NCBI RefSeq assembly: GCF_002849695.1
Contig: NZ_CP018937.1
Location: forward strand, 372,001 to 436,000
Direction of reading: 5' to 3'
Source of the DNA: Bacteroides fragilis
GTDB lineage: Bacteria; Bacteroidota; Bacteroidia; Bacteroidales; Bacteroidaceae
DNA: 64,000 nt
Below are positions 20,660-31,000 of the stretch, piece by piece. The translations under genes and the position numbers were made by a program. Position 1 is the stretch's first letter, and every line of letters begins with the position of its first letter. Under the pieces are notes generated by a model that was given only the letters and a program-made list of their open reading frames with translations, searched no databases and was not told where the DNA came from.

Positions 20660-23311
20660 TTATATCTTGATCTTTCCTGTCAGTTTGATGTCTCTGGAAG
20701 AGGCACCTACCAGGATTTCAAACTCTCCTTTCTCAAATACCCAACGGTTTTGTCGGGCATTGAAATACCGGAATGCGTCTTCATCCAGTTCGATCTCTAC
20801 CTGTTTGCTTTCTCCTGCCTTCAGATATATCTTGTCAAAGCCTTTTAATTCTTTCTGTGGACGGGGCTCTTTAGACTGTATATCATGTACATAAAGTTGG
20901 GCAATTTCGTATCCGTCTTGCTGCCCGGTATTGGTTATGGTAAACGAAACTGTGACTTTCTTCTGTTTTTTATCTGTAATACGGATATTGAGGTCCGTAT
21001 AATCAAAAGTGGTATACGAGAGTCCGAATCCAAATGGGAAAAGAGGTTCGATACCTTTTTCGTCGTATCCCCGGTAACCGGTGAAGATTCCTTCTGTATA
21101 ATATACTTTCTTTTCTTTTCGGGTTTCATCATAGTGGCCGTATGCCGGCGAATCTTCCCATTTTTTTTCGATTGTGAACGGGAGTTTGGCTGACGGATTT
21201 ACTTTGCCCGAAAGAATGTGGGCTAATGCGTGTCCACCCTCCTGCCCGGGATAGAGGGCATGTACTACAGCGGGTACCTGATTGATCCACCGGGTCATGT
21301 TCACTCCGCCTCCGGCATGAATGGCTACTATCAGTTTGGGGTTTACTTTAATCAATTCCTCGATTAGCAGGTCTTGTCCATAAGGCAAATCGAACGGTCG
21401 GTCGCGCCCTTCCAGTTCGATGCTTCCGTCCAATCCGGCACAGAACACCACGAGATCGGCTTTCTCGGCCAGTCGCTTTGCTTCAGAAAAGTCAATGTCG
21501 CTTTGATAAGCATATCCCATCCGGATCTCTGCCGGGGTGCTGCGTTGGTTACAGAATTCCAGTTGAACGTGTTTGGTATCTCCTTTCCGTACTGAAACGG
21601 CAATATTGCGTACGTCGAACGATTGAGACCGGGAAGCGTCCAATGCCAATGTTCCGTCTATCCACAGGCGATACGCTCCCTGTGCATCGACAAAGAACCG
21701 GAGGCTGTCTGTCTTCTCGGCATCCACGTATCCTTCCCAACATATCCGGTAGTCACTTCCCAATTTGCTCTCGTTGAAAGGGTATCCCCACCATTCGTAA
21801 TTTACTGTGCGGTCGATACGGCGAATGATCAGTCCGTTTTCATCTTTACCGTTTCCGGATGCTGTGTTGCCCGGTTGATTGCTGTTTACTGTTCTTCCGG
21901 CAGCTACTGCCTGTTGCTGGATCATTTTGTCGGAGAGCATAGCAGAACTGTCAGATGACAATGCATAATAACTGGCTTCCAGTCCGGGTTTGCTATCTTT
22001 GGTACGGAACTTACTGTTACGGAACAACCGGGGTTTGAACTGGTTGGATATTCCTTCGGTGTAATATACTGTTGCTTCCGGAAATTCCTGGCAGATACCC
22101 TCTAATGCTGAAACGACATACCAGGGGTGAACTTTAGAACTTCCACCTCCGCCATACACAATGCTGTTGACATTGTATATTCTGTCTGAAACAATCGCCG
22201 GATTGGCTGTAGGACCGATCACGGCAATTACTTTAGGTTGGCGGATGGGTAATGTGTTTTGTTCGTTCTTTAACAGGATGATACCTTCACAGGCGGCATT
22301 CAATGCCATTTGATTGGCTTGTGGGTTGAAAGTCGGGATATGGGTGTCTTGCTGAGGCCGATCAAAAAATCCCATTGAGATGCAGGCTCCGTAAATACGG
22401 CGTACTTTATCGTTGATCACTTCCTCTGTAACCTTTCCTTCTTTAATAAGTGGGAGAAGTTCTTTGCGGGTGAACCAGTCGTTGCTGCCCATTTCAAGAT
22501 CCAAACCGTAGTTTGCGGCATTGTCAGCGGAATAGGTACATGCCCAGTCTGACATCAACATGCCTTTGAAACCCCAGTCCTTCTTTAAAATATCGATCAG
22601 ATGTTTGTTTTCAGTACAATGTATTCCGTTCACTAAGTTGTAACCTGTCATGACGGCTTTGACACCTGCTTTTTGTACGGCAGCTTTAAAAGGTGGAAGG
22701 TAAATTTCCTGCAGCGCGCGTTCGGATACTTCCGTACTGACTGTATAGCGGTCAAACTCCTGATCGTTGGCTGCGAAGTGTTTTATGGTGGCGATTACTC
22801 CTCCGTCTTGTACCGCTTTAATAAAAGGGACTACCATTTCGGATGTCAGATAGGGATCTTCGCCGAAATACTCGAAATTACGGGCTCCTTTGGAAGCCCT
22901 GTAGTTGTTTACCCCCGGAGCTAAAAGAAAATGAATACCTCTCGCACGCCATTCCTGGGCATACATGGCTCCTGTCTTTTCTGCCAGATTTTTGTTCCAT
23001 GAGGCAGCCAGAGAAAGTGCCGATGGAAATGCGGTAGCACGTCCGAACAATCCCCAGGAGGCAACGCCCAGCGGACCGTCAGCCAGTTTGAATGCCGGTA
23101 TTCCCAATCGTTCGCACGGGTGCAGATAGAAATCGTTGTATCCGGCAAGCAAATCTATTTTCTCTTCAAGGGTCATACGTCCGATAAGGTCATTTACTCT
23201 TTCTTCGGTAGACAATGTCGTGTCTTGGAACGGATACTGGCTTTGAGCATACAGATTGCAAGGTAAAAGCAAGCCTATAGCCAAACTTAAGGTAAGGAAA
23301 ATGTTTTTCAT
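20660..23311 (-). CDS. GH3 beta-glycosidase with PA14 insert, secreted
   Basis: An 883-residue protein with a signal peptide (ending CNLYAQ), a GH3 N-terminal TIM barrel (about 35-330) with the nucleophile aspartate in MLMSDWACT (about D255), and an alpha/beta sandwich domain. The sandwich is interrupted by a PA14-like domain (about 430-600, motif DSLRFFVDAQGAYRLWIDG). A fibronectin III-like end follows (motif YVHDIQSKEPRPQKELKGF). The architecture is that of beta-glucosidase, beta-xylosidase or N-acetylglucosaminidase relatives; the sugar is not certain. It lies 107 bases behind the PD40 gene but a terminator intervenes, so it may be transcribed separately from SusCD1. Confidence 0.9.
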   Translation of the reverse strand: MKNIFLTLSLAIGLLLPCNLYAQSQYPFQDTTLSTEERVNDLIGRMTLEEKIDLLAGYNDFYLHPCERLGIPAFKLADGPLGVASWGLFGRATAFPSALSLAASWNKNLAEKTGAMYAQEWRARGIHFLLAPGVNNYRASKGARNFEYFGEDPYLTSEMVVPFIKAVQDGGVIATIKHFAANDQEFDRYTVSTEVSERALQEIYLPPFKAAVQKAGVKAVMTGYNLVNGIHCTENKHLIDILKKDWGFKGMLMSDWACTYSADNAANYGLDLEMGSNDWFTRKELLPLIKEGKVTEEVINDKVRRIYGACISMGFFDRPQQDTHIPTFNPQANQMALNAACEGIILLKNEQNTLPIRQPKVIAVIGPTANPAIVSDRIYNVNSIVYGGGGSSKVHPWYVVSALEGICQEFPEATVYYTEGISNQFKPRLFRNSKFRTKDSKPGLEASYYALSSDSSAMLSDKMIQQQAVAAGRTVNSNQPGNTASGNGKDENGLIIRRIDRTVNYEWWGYPFNESKLGSDYRICWEGYVDAEKTDSLRFFVDAQGAYRLWIDGTLALDASRSQSFDVRNIAVSVRKGDTKHVQLEFCNQRSTPAEIRMGYAYQSDIDFSEAKRLAEKADLVVFCAGLDGSIELEGRDRPFDLPYGQDLLIEELIKVNPKLIVAIHAGGGVNMTRWINQVPAVVHALYPGQEGGHALAHILSGKVNPSAKLPFTIEKKWEDSPAYGHYDETRKEKKVYYTEGIFTGYRGYDEKGIEPLFPFGFGLSYTTFDYTDLNIRITDKKQKKVTVSFTITNTGQQDGYEIAQLYVHDIQSKEPRPQKELKGFDKIYLKAGESKQVEIELDEDAFRYFNARQNRWVFEKGEFEILVGASSRDIKLTGKIKI

Positions 23312-23364
23312 GTGTTTTCTTTGAATTAAATGTTTATTGAGTGATGTCGCAAAGTTCTAAAAAA

Positions 23365-23393
23365 GAGGGCTTACTGCAAAATGGAAAGCCCTC
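23365..23393 (-). terminator. Terminator after the PD40/CxxCH gene
   Basis: On the minus strand the arms GAGGGCTT and AAGCCCTC are followed by a run of six T. It separates the SusC1-SusD1-DUF6057-PD40 transcript from GH3. Confidence 0.75.
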
Positions 23394-23417
23394 TCTTTCG
23401 GGGTAAAGTGTGTTAAA

Positions 23418-24854
23418 TTAATGTATAGCTTTTATCAGTTCATTTCCGTTACGCACCGGTTCTTTAATCAGCTCCGGTAAATTATACGTTTTAGTAAACG
23501 TATCATAGAAACGCGGATCTTTCTGCGGCAATAAAAACGGTTTTCCCGCTTTTCCTGTTTCCGTATTGAAACTGGCGAAGAATGGTCGTGCCCAAAGTCC
23601 GTCCAGTCGTTTGCTGCTGAATACGAACCACTTTCCGGATGACGACCAGGTATGGAAACTTTCCACGTCATCACTGTTTACTTCGTTTAAAAGCCGTATC
23701 TCTCCGGTATCTATCGTTAAAAGGCAAAGCTCGCTTTCCGGATGCCAGATAGAAAAGTTACCATAATCAGATAGAGTGAACATCAGGTATCTGCCATCTG
23801 GAGAAACTCTTGGAAAAGACACGCTCTTCCCCTGTTCCGAAGCTTTATATACACATTCCAAGCTCTCGAACTTACCTGATTCGGGGTCGAATCCAATCCG
23901 GCATAGGTCATAACGAATACTGTCCAGCGGCATCTTTTCTTTGTAAGCGTTTCCACGGCAGAAGTACAGCATCTTCCCGTCCGGTGTCCAGTTCGGAAAT
24001 GTCTCCATGTATTTATCCCCATAAATCAGGGAGTCCGTGAGGAACGTTTTCTTTTGCGTGTCATATACCATCAAGTCGGCGGCCAGGTCTGACACCTCGA
24101 TGGGCTTCTGTCCCGATGAATGGAAGAATTGCTGTATCTCATTCATTGAGAATGCGATATATCTTCCTGAAGGATGCCAGGCCGCATAGGTTCCCCCATT
24201 CTTGGCCCCTTCCGGTTTTGTATTAACTTTTTCTACTTTTCCATTTTTTGATATCAGTGTTCCTCCCGATTTTCCACGTACATGTATCATCATGGTTTCG
24301 GGCGAGTTCCGGTTGAACGTATGGCAATTAATGCATTGTTTTTCAAATGCTTTATTCTCCGCTATGGGAGTTTCCTCATAATTAGTCAGGTTTCGTTGAT
24401 AGATTCCCATCTCGTTCCAGAGTTCATATCCCGGGTAGAGTAGCCGGTAGGCGAGGTATGGATCTATCATTTCATTAGAAACGGTATCTGTAATATCTGC
24501 GAAGCGTGTCCATTTTCCATCTTTCAGGAGGGTGATTCGAATAAAGATTTCCTTTCCGGCTGCCTTTTGGAGAAGTTTTTTCCAGGCTTTGGATGGGATA
24601 ATCACTTCCGGTTGCTTGCTGGTATATAGAATATCTGTCACTTTTTCTACACCAATTTCTGTTTGAAAAACATCAGCTTCTTCTTTGATAATGAAATTTG
24701 GCGGAGCAATATTAACCGGGAATGTGACTCCTGTATAATCCGGGTATATACAGGGAATACTATCTGTATATAAGTCCGGCCTTTGACATTGCTCTGTGCA
24801 GGCTTGTAGTATCCAGACAAGAGCCATCATAAAAAGAATATAGGTAGTTTTCAT
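23418..24854 (-). CDS. PD40/TolB-like beta-propeller lipoprotein with a CxxCH motif
   Basis: A 478-residue protein with a lipoprotein signal (VWILQAC). The C-terminal two-thirds repeats WD40/PD40-like propeller blades (HPSGRYIAFSMNE, TPDGKMLYFCRG, SPDGRYLMFTLS, WSSSGKWFVFSS). Before the propeller is KQCINCHTFNRN, a CxxCH motif of the c-type haem kind. Such proteins recur in Bacteroides glycan loci beside a membrane protein like the next gene. The function is unknown to me; haem attachment is inferred from a single motif and could be coincidental. It follows the DUF6057-like gene by 11 bases and so belongs to the SusCD1 unit. Confidence 0.75.
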   Translation of the reverse strand: MKTTYILFMMALVWILQACTEQCQRPDLYTDSIPCIYPDYTGVTFPVNIAPPNFIIKEEADVFQTEIGVEKVTDILYTSKQPEVIIPSKAWKKLLQKAAGKEIFIRITLLKDGKWTRFADITDTVSNEMIDPYLAYRLLYPGYELWNEMGIYQRNLTNYEETPIAENKAFEKQCINCHTFNRNSPETMMIHVRGKSGGTLISKNGKVEKVNTKPEGAKNGGTYAAWHPSGRYIAFSMNEIQQFFHSSGQKPIEVSDLAADLMVYDTQKKTFLTDSLIYGDKYMETFPNWTPDGKMLYFCRGNAYKEKMPLDSIRYDLCRIGFDPESGKFESLECVYKASEQGKSVSFPRVSPDGRYLMFTLSDYGNFSIWHPESELCLLTIDTGEIRLLNEVNSDDVESFHTWSSSGKWFVFSSKRLDGLWARPFFASFNTETGKAGKPFLLPQKDPRFYDTFTKTYNLPELIKEPVRNGNELIKAIH

Positions 24855-24865
24855 ATCAGTGCAGA

Positions 24866-26341
24866 TTAATTCTTAATGATTTTATCTCCATAGGGACTGA
24901 TGAAGTTCAGATAGTACCAATAGGTGTTTCCAAACTCCGATTTCAACCTTTGCATTTCTCTGTTTTTATATAAACCATAATATTGTTGGAATCGTTTTTC
25001 GGTTTGTTCGCTTACAGTGAAACCTGATTTTGAAAAAGTTTCTTCGCCTACTCCTAATTTATAGATATAGAGTGCCTCTTCGTAAGCAGGTGGCATTTGA
25101 GGGTAATCGAAATTATGTATGAACTTCAGGTTATTCACAAAACGTATGACATTGTTGCTCAACAGTAAGTTACCCATCAGATATTCGAAAGCCATCCGGT
25201 TTGTTGAGTCTTGTTCGCACAGATATTGCAGTTCCGGTCCTATATTTATAACATTCGCGAATCGTACAGGTGTGTTGGAGGTCTTGCCGGGTGATACTTT
25301 CAACCCGGGAACATTTCCTGTCGGTAGCCATTTCTCCAATGCTTCGGCCTCTTTCTTGTAGAAAAGAGATTGTTTAAGCAGGTTGATAAACCTCTGTGCC
25401 ACTTTGGGACGTTTATTGGCTATGTTATACCGTGCCAGGTTAATCAGGTGCGGAGCGGTCTCTCCCCAGACAACCATCGATTCGAATTCCCACCGTTGTG
25501 CCTCGTTGATATATCCCAGGTCTTCATAAATGAAATGTCCATATTCGCTTTCACGGCTGTCACTGTTCCATGGGAAGTACAGACTTTTGACTCCTAATTT
25601 TTGTGGATAATCGAATAGGTGGTAAGGTAGTTTTCCTGTGTGATATAAAGCCAGGTTGTGAAAATAGGAGATCAGTTGATTGGTTCTCCCTGAATTTATA
25701 TATTTTTCTGTTTGTGTCAATGTGTTTTCCCAATTTCTCTCTTTTACGCTTTTCTCAGCCATCAACATGATGCGTTCCGGCATATTATATGATTGTACGA
25801 ATATATAACATGCGGCAATGGCATATATGATTATAAAAATTGTGGAAATTGCCATATTCTTTTTATTTCCATGAACATTAATCCATGGAATGCGGATGAA
25901 ACATTTCCATTGTTTGGTTATGAAGAGATTAATTCCGGCAAGTAACAAAAGCCCCAAGAAAACTCCCACGACAGGTGTTAATGAATGATCTACAGGCATT
26001 GTATAAATGAAAAGACATATAGAGGGAACCAAGGATAATTGTAACAGGTCTGTTTGTCCTGTTATTTTTTTGAAAGAATAGTGCGTCAACAGATATATTC
26101 CCGCCAATATCCCGGATAATATTGCACTCCCCAATATGGGGATATAAAAGAATTGAACGATGAAATCATTCAGATATGCGATCAACCCTTCCGTATGAAT
26201 TTGTTTTGAGAAGTATTCTTTAGAGAACAGGAACAAGTGGTGTTGTTCGTGATAATAAATCACATGTGAAAGTACCCCTTGGTAACAAAGGAAATAGGTA
26301 ATGAAAAGTAGTAAAAAAAGTAGGTATGGTAACCGCTTCAT
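24866..26341 (-). CDS. DUF6057-like polytopic membrane protein
   Basis: A 491-residue protein if started at the ATG at 26341, which begins a normal inner-membrane signal (MKRLPYLLFLLLF). The longer frame up to 26410 would add 23 residues without such character and run into the hairpin at 26368-26400. There are five to six membrane helices in the N-terminal 220 residues, then a soluble helical part of TPR-like appearance. I recognise it as resembling DUF6057, a Bacteroides family found next to PD40/CxxCH lipoproteins in SusCD loci. The role is unknown; joint action with the neighbouring lipoprotein in the envelope is inference. Confidence 0.65.
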   Translation of the reverse strand: MKRLPYLLFLLLFITYFLCYQGVLSHVIYYHEQHHLFLFSKEYFSKQIHTEGLIAYLNDFIVQFFYIPILGSAILSGILAGIYLLTHYSFKKITGQTDLLQLSLVPSICLFIYTMPVDHSLTPVVGVFLGLLLLAGINLFITKQWKCFIRIPWINVHGNKKNMAISTIFIIIYAIAACYIFVQSYNMPERIMLMAEKSVKERNWENTLTQTEKYINSGRTNQLISYFHNLALYHTGKLPYHLFDYPQKLGVKSLYFPWNSDSRESEYGHFIYEDLGYINEAQRWEFESMVVWGETAPHLINLARYNIANKRPKVAQRFINLLKQSLFYKKEAEALEKWLPTGNVPGLKVSPGKTSNTPVRFANVINIGPELQYLCEQDSTNRMAFEYLMGNLLLSNNVIRFVNNLKFIHNFDYPQMPPAYEEALYIYKLGVGEETFSKSGFTVSEQTEKRFQQYYGLYKNREMQRLKSEFGNTYWYYLNFISPYGDKIIKN

Positions 26342-26367
26342 AAGTATAGATGCAAGATAATAAGAGA

Positions 26368-26400
26368 AATGAGGGCACCCCCGATTGGAATGCCCCCATT
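26368..26400 (-). terminator. Hairpin between SusD1 and the DUF6057-like gene
   Basis: A 10-bp stem (AATGGGGGCA with TGCCCTCATT on the minus strand, one G-T pair) with a 13-base loop, followed by moderately T-rich sequence. It begins just 16 bases after the SusD1 stop. It is a weak terminator or attenuator that would lower expression of the downstream genes relative to SusCD. Confidence 0.55.
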
Positions 26401-26415
26401 GTCTAAACACTATTA

Positions 26416-28053
26416 TTAATAACCCGGATTCTGTGTCAGGGCAGGATTCAAGTCAATTTCGCTTTGCGGTACAGGGAACAAATAGTTATTGTCCGAGTAT
26501 CTGCTTCCTACCAACTTAATCGGTTCTCCCTGATAAAGGATACACATTTTTCCACCATCTACTTTTTTGTCGGGATCATTCGGGTTGTCTACAATCTTAT
26601 ATTTCAATCCTTCGAATGGTGCATTCAATACGTCTTTGGCAATTCCCCAACGACGGATATCCCACATACGTTTTCCGCCTTCCAGACAAAATTCTACACG
26701 CCATTCGTTACGGATACGTTGACGGAGATCATCCTGAGTAGCACAATAAGTAGGCTTGCTGGCATCCGTATTCTGAAGTTCAGGCATACCTACACGACGT
26801 CTTACCTGATTGACGGCATCAAATGCAGCCGGATCCAATCCCTTAAGTTCATTCATGGCTTCAGCATAAGTTAAGAGTACTTCAGCATAACGGATATGTA
26901 CCCAGTCCTTACCCATGTTCCAGCCATCAGACTGAGGATCTAAACTTGGGTCCAGCCATTTCTGGCCATAATATCCGGTTTCTGTAGCATCATTATGTTG
27001 GTTGATGCCTGTGCTACCGCTTGAAGCCAAAGGAGCGACTTTTATTGTTACGCCATACATTTCCTCACCATCGTGCAAAATGTCTACCTCCAAACGTGGG
27101 TCACGGTTTTTGAATGGATCTGTTGAATCGTATATTTTAGATTTACTGATCGGAGCGCCTTCACTATCTTCGAATGCGTCCACCAGACTTTGAGTGGGGT
27201 TCATGCCACCCCAACCTTTTGTAGGGAAACATTCCCACCCCATCAGGTAGTGAGTTTTGTCCGGGTAGTTAAATTGGGTAACAAGTATGAATTCGTCACA
27301 ACCATCGGCTTTTTCCCAGAAAAGTTCAGCATATTTGCCTGTATTGTCTTTATCATAAAGTTCATACAAGCCTAAATCCATTACATTTTTGGCTTCTTTG
27401 GCAGCTACATCCCAATTTCCGTAGTATAAAGCAGCTCTTGCTTTCATTGCCATAGCGGCTCCTTTAGTAATTCGTCCATAGTCAGAAGCAGGCCATTCTG
27501 TTGGAAGGGCAGCAATTGCTCTGTCAAAATCAGCCATGACTTTCTCATATACTTCTGCTCTTGGCATACGTGTGATTCCTTCCATGTCTTTTAAGTCCAG
27601 AGGTTTATCAATGTATGGAACGTCTCCGAATGAACGGATCAGATTAAAGTAGATATACGCTCTGAAGAAATATACCTGTCCGAGTGCTTTGGTTTTATCT
27701 GCTTCAGGATAATCAGGAATCTCATCTATTTTTGAAAGAATCAGGTTACACTGACGGACATTTGCATAATCACCGCTCCAACCTTGGTCTGCCGGGTCAT
27801 AAATTCCTTTGGAAATATTACCTGCAGCCCATTTGATACCCATTGTGGCATTGTCTGAATTAATGTCGTTGTCTTGATCCCATGTAGACAGATAGCCATA
27901 GAGGTCTGAGACTACTTTGTTTGCGTCATCCGGCGTTTTCCAGAAGCTACCATCAGAAAGCTCTTCCTGAGGATAGCGATCCAGAAAGTCGCTACAAGAG
28001 CTGAACCCTACTATAAGGGCTGTTGCAAATATATATAAGTAATTCTTTTTCAT
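26416..28053 (-). CDS. SusD-family glycan-binding lipoprotein (SusD1)
   Basis: A 545-residue outer-membrane lipoprotein with lipobox FSSC. It has the SusD N-terminal motif DRYPQEELSDGSFWKTPDDANK, the TPR stretch AKALGQVYFFRAYIYFNLIRSFGDVPYIDKPL and the C-terminal family end VPQSEIDLNPALTQNPGY. It forms the surface lid on SusC1, whose gene ends 21 bases upstream. It shows little similarity to SusD2 and SusD4, so this pair probably binds a different glycan. It belongs to a unit that ends in PD40 and perhaps GH3 genes. Confidence 0.93.
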   Translation of the reverse strand: MKKNYLYIFATALIVGFSSCSDFLDRYPQEELSDGSFWKTPDDANKVVSDLYGYLSTWDQDNDINSDNATMGIKWAAGNISKGIYDPADQGWSGDYANVRQCNLILSKIDEIPDYPEADKTKALGQVYFFRAYIYFNLIRSFGDVPYIDKPLDLKDMEGITRMPRAEVYEKVMADFDRAIAALPTEWPASDYGRITKGAAMAMKARAALYYGNWDVAAKEAKNVMDLGLYELYDKDNTGKYAELFWEKADGCDEFILVTQFNYPDKTHYLMGWECFPTKGWGGMNPTQSLVDAFEDSEGAPISKSKIYDSTDPFKNRDPRLEVDILHDGEEMYGVTIKVAPLASSGSTGINQHNDATETGYYGQKWLDPSLDPQSDGWNMGKDWVHIRYAEVLLTYAEAMNELKGLDPAAFDAVNQVRRRVGMPELQNTDASKPTYCATQDDLRQRIRNEWRVEFCLEGGKRMWDIRRWGIAKDVLNAPFEGLKYKIVDNPNDPDKKVDGGKMCILYQGEPIKLVGSRYSDNNYLFPVPQSEIDLNPALTQNPGY

Positions 28054-28074
28054 ATTTTTATAGTATTGAGGGAT

Positions 28075-31000
28075 TTAGAATGAAACTTTTAGGCCTAATG
28101 AAACTTTCTTCACGTTGGTATATGACCATCCGCGTGTACTTGATTCTTCCGGGTCAATGTCTTCAAGACCACAGAATGTCAGTAAGTTTTCACCAGCTAC
28201 ATAGACTTTGATTCTGCTAACGCCAATTCTGTTCAGCCAACTCTTAGGCAGATTGTAGCCTAATGACACATTCTTCAAACGTACATAAGACGCGTCTTCC
28301 AACCAGAAAGAAGAAGTTACGAAGTTAGTTTGTGAATCTTTTGTGATACGAGGATAGCTGGCATTATGATTTTCCGGAGTCCATCGATCTAGGTGTTTTT
28401 TCAGCACTTTACCACCATTATAGAATGCGTATGAAGATTCGGCTTCACAGTATTTATCGACATCGAATGCACCTTGGAACAGAGCAGAGAAGTCGAAGTC
28501 TTTCCAATACAGGTTAATGCTTAAACCACCTGTCCAGCTCGGGAAGTTTTGACCGATCACTGTACGGTCATTCGCAGCATCAATTTTACCATCACCATTC
28601 AAATCAGCATATTTGATATCACCCAATTTTTCTGTTCCTGTACGTTTCGGTTCGTTGGCCAGTTCCTCTTCAGTATTGAAATAACCGATTGCTTTGTAAC
28701 CATAGAATGAACCGATGGGATAACCTTCTAAACGCCATAATTTATTGTTGTCAGGATCTTCTCCTTCAGTACCCTCAAGGTTTGTGATACGGTTTTTTAC
28801 ATAAGCCAGATTTAAATTTACAGCATAGCTGAAATCTTTATTGATACGGTTATTGTGGAAAATGTTTAAATCGAAACCTGTATTTTCTACACTACCTGCA
28901 TTCTGAACCGGTGCTGACATACCTAAAATACCCTGTACCGGAAGTTTCAATAGCATGTCATCTGTTTTTTTCTTGTATACAGACAGTTCAAATCCAAGTT
29001 TATTATCTAAGAATCCTGCGTCTAATCCAACTTCGTAATTAGTAACTGTGGCCCACTGAAGTGCACTGTTTACATATCTCGCTTCATAGGCGGTTGTGTT
29101 CAATGTATTACCAAACATATAAGAACCATAAGCATAAGTCGCTACTGCAGGGTAGATATCGCTCAATTCTTCGTTACCGGTACGACCCCAACCTAAACGT
29201 AACTTCAAGTTACTCATCCAGTTCAGATTGTCTTTAATAAAGTTTTCCTCTGAGATTCTCCATCCGGCAGAGAATGCAGGGAATACACCCCAACGATTAT
29301 CTTTCGGGAAACGTGAAGAAGCATCTGCACGCAGATTCGCTTCAAATAAATATTTGTCAGCGTAATCGTATTGGATACGGCCAAAGTATGAACGACGGGC
29401 TAACTCCGTGCCACCGTCAGAATTGGTTTGAGATGATTTATCCAGTGTATTCAATGACTCTGTTAGTTCATCGCTACCACCACCCTTACGTGTGGCTTCT
29501 GTATATTTATAAAGTTGTTCCCACTGCTCAAAGCCAAACAATGCACCGATAGTATGTTGCTTGAACGTTTTGTTATAGTTCACCAACAACTGAGATGTAT
29601 ATTCGTTCCAGATATAATATTTATCGTATCCTTCTCTCAAACCAGAATCAGAAATATTTGATCCGGTACCATATGAATAATGTTTCTTGAAGTAATCGAT
29701 GTTACGAATATCATTACGTACAGAGAATAATCCCTTAACGCTCAATTCCGGTAAGATGTGTACGGTTGCATGTAGGATAGCATTCAACTGCTGGTCCATC
29801 TGACGATAAAAACCGGTTCTTCCTAATTCTGCTACCGGATTGGCTTTTCCGCTATAATTAAATGTACCATCTTCATTGTAAACCGGTAGTGTCGGGCTGT
29901 TACGGGTCACTTCACTCATCAGTGTAGCAAATCCGACAGCTCCATCCTCACGTGTTCCTCTATATCCGGATACATTCAGTCCGGCAGAAAACCATTTGCT
30001 GATTTCTGATTCAACGTTAATACGACCGGTGAAACGATTATAATCATTTTCGTTTGTTAAACCACCTTGATAGAGATAACCAACCGATGCACTGTAATTT
30101 GTTTTTTCAGAGCCACCATTGATTGAGAAATTGTGTTGTTGTTCAAACGCAAAATTTTTAAATGTCTCTTTATACCAGTCTGTATTGGGGTGTCCGATTG
30201 GATCAGTTCCATTCCGGAAAAGCTCGATATCTTCATCGCTATACGGAAGGGCGGCATTGGGATTTTCATTTTTTACAGCTTCATTGTACAGCATAGCATA
30301 GTCTGCCGAACCAAGGAAGTTTAGTTTTGTCGTAGGAGTCGCCCATGCTACGCTACCCGAATAGGATACTTTGGCATCTTGTCCTTTCTTACCTTTTTTA
30401 GTTGTAATCAAGATTACACCGTTGGCAGCCTGTACACCGTAGATTGCGGCAGAAGCAGCATCTTTCAATACTGTCAAGCTTTCGATATCCTGTGGGTCAA
30501 TGGTATTCATACTACCCGGTACACCGTCTACGATGACTAACGGATTAGCCGCATTCACCGAGTTTTTACCACGTACGGTAATTGTTCCGGTTTGTAATCC
30601 CGGAGCACCGGAAGATTGGATAGCTGTTACACCCGGCATTGTTCCGGCCATTGCTGCAGAAACACTTGATACAGAACGAGATTCCAGTGCTTCAGCATTA
30701 ATGGATGATACTGCACCTGTTAAATTTGCTTTTTTCTGTACGCCGTAACCTACTACAACTACCTCGTCAAGGGTCTTTGTATCTTCTTTCATGGTAACAT
30801 TGTAAGAAGTAACACCTGGTTTCAATGATACTGTTTCAGGCATATAACCGATATAGGTAATTTGTAATTCGTTGCCGCCTACTGTCAGACTGAATTGTCC
30901 GTTAATATCTGTTATAGTACCATTAGAAGGAGCACCTTTTTCTACTACTGATGCTCCAATGATGGCTTCACCCATTGCATCTTTTACAACTCCCGAAACT

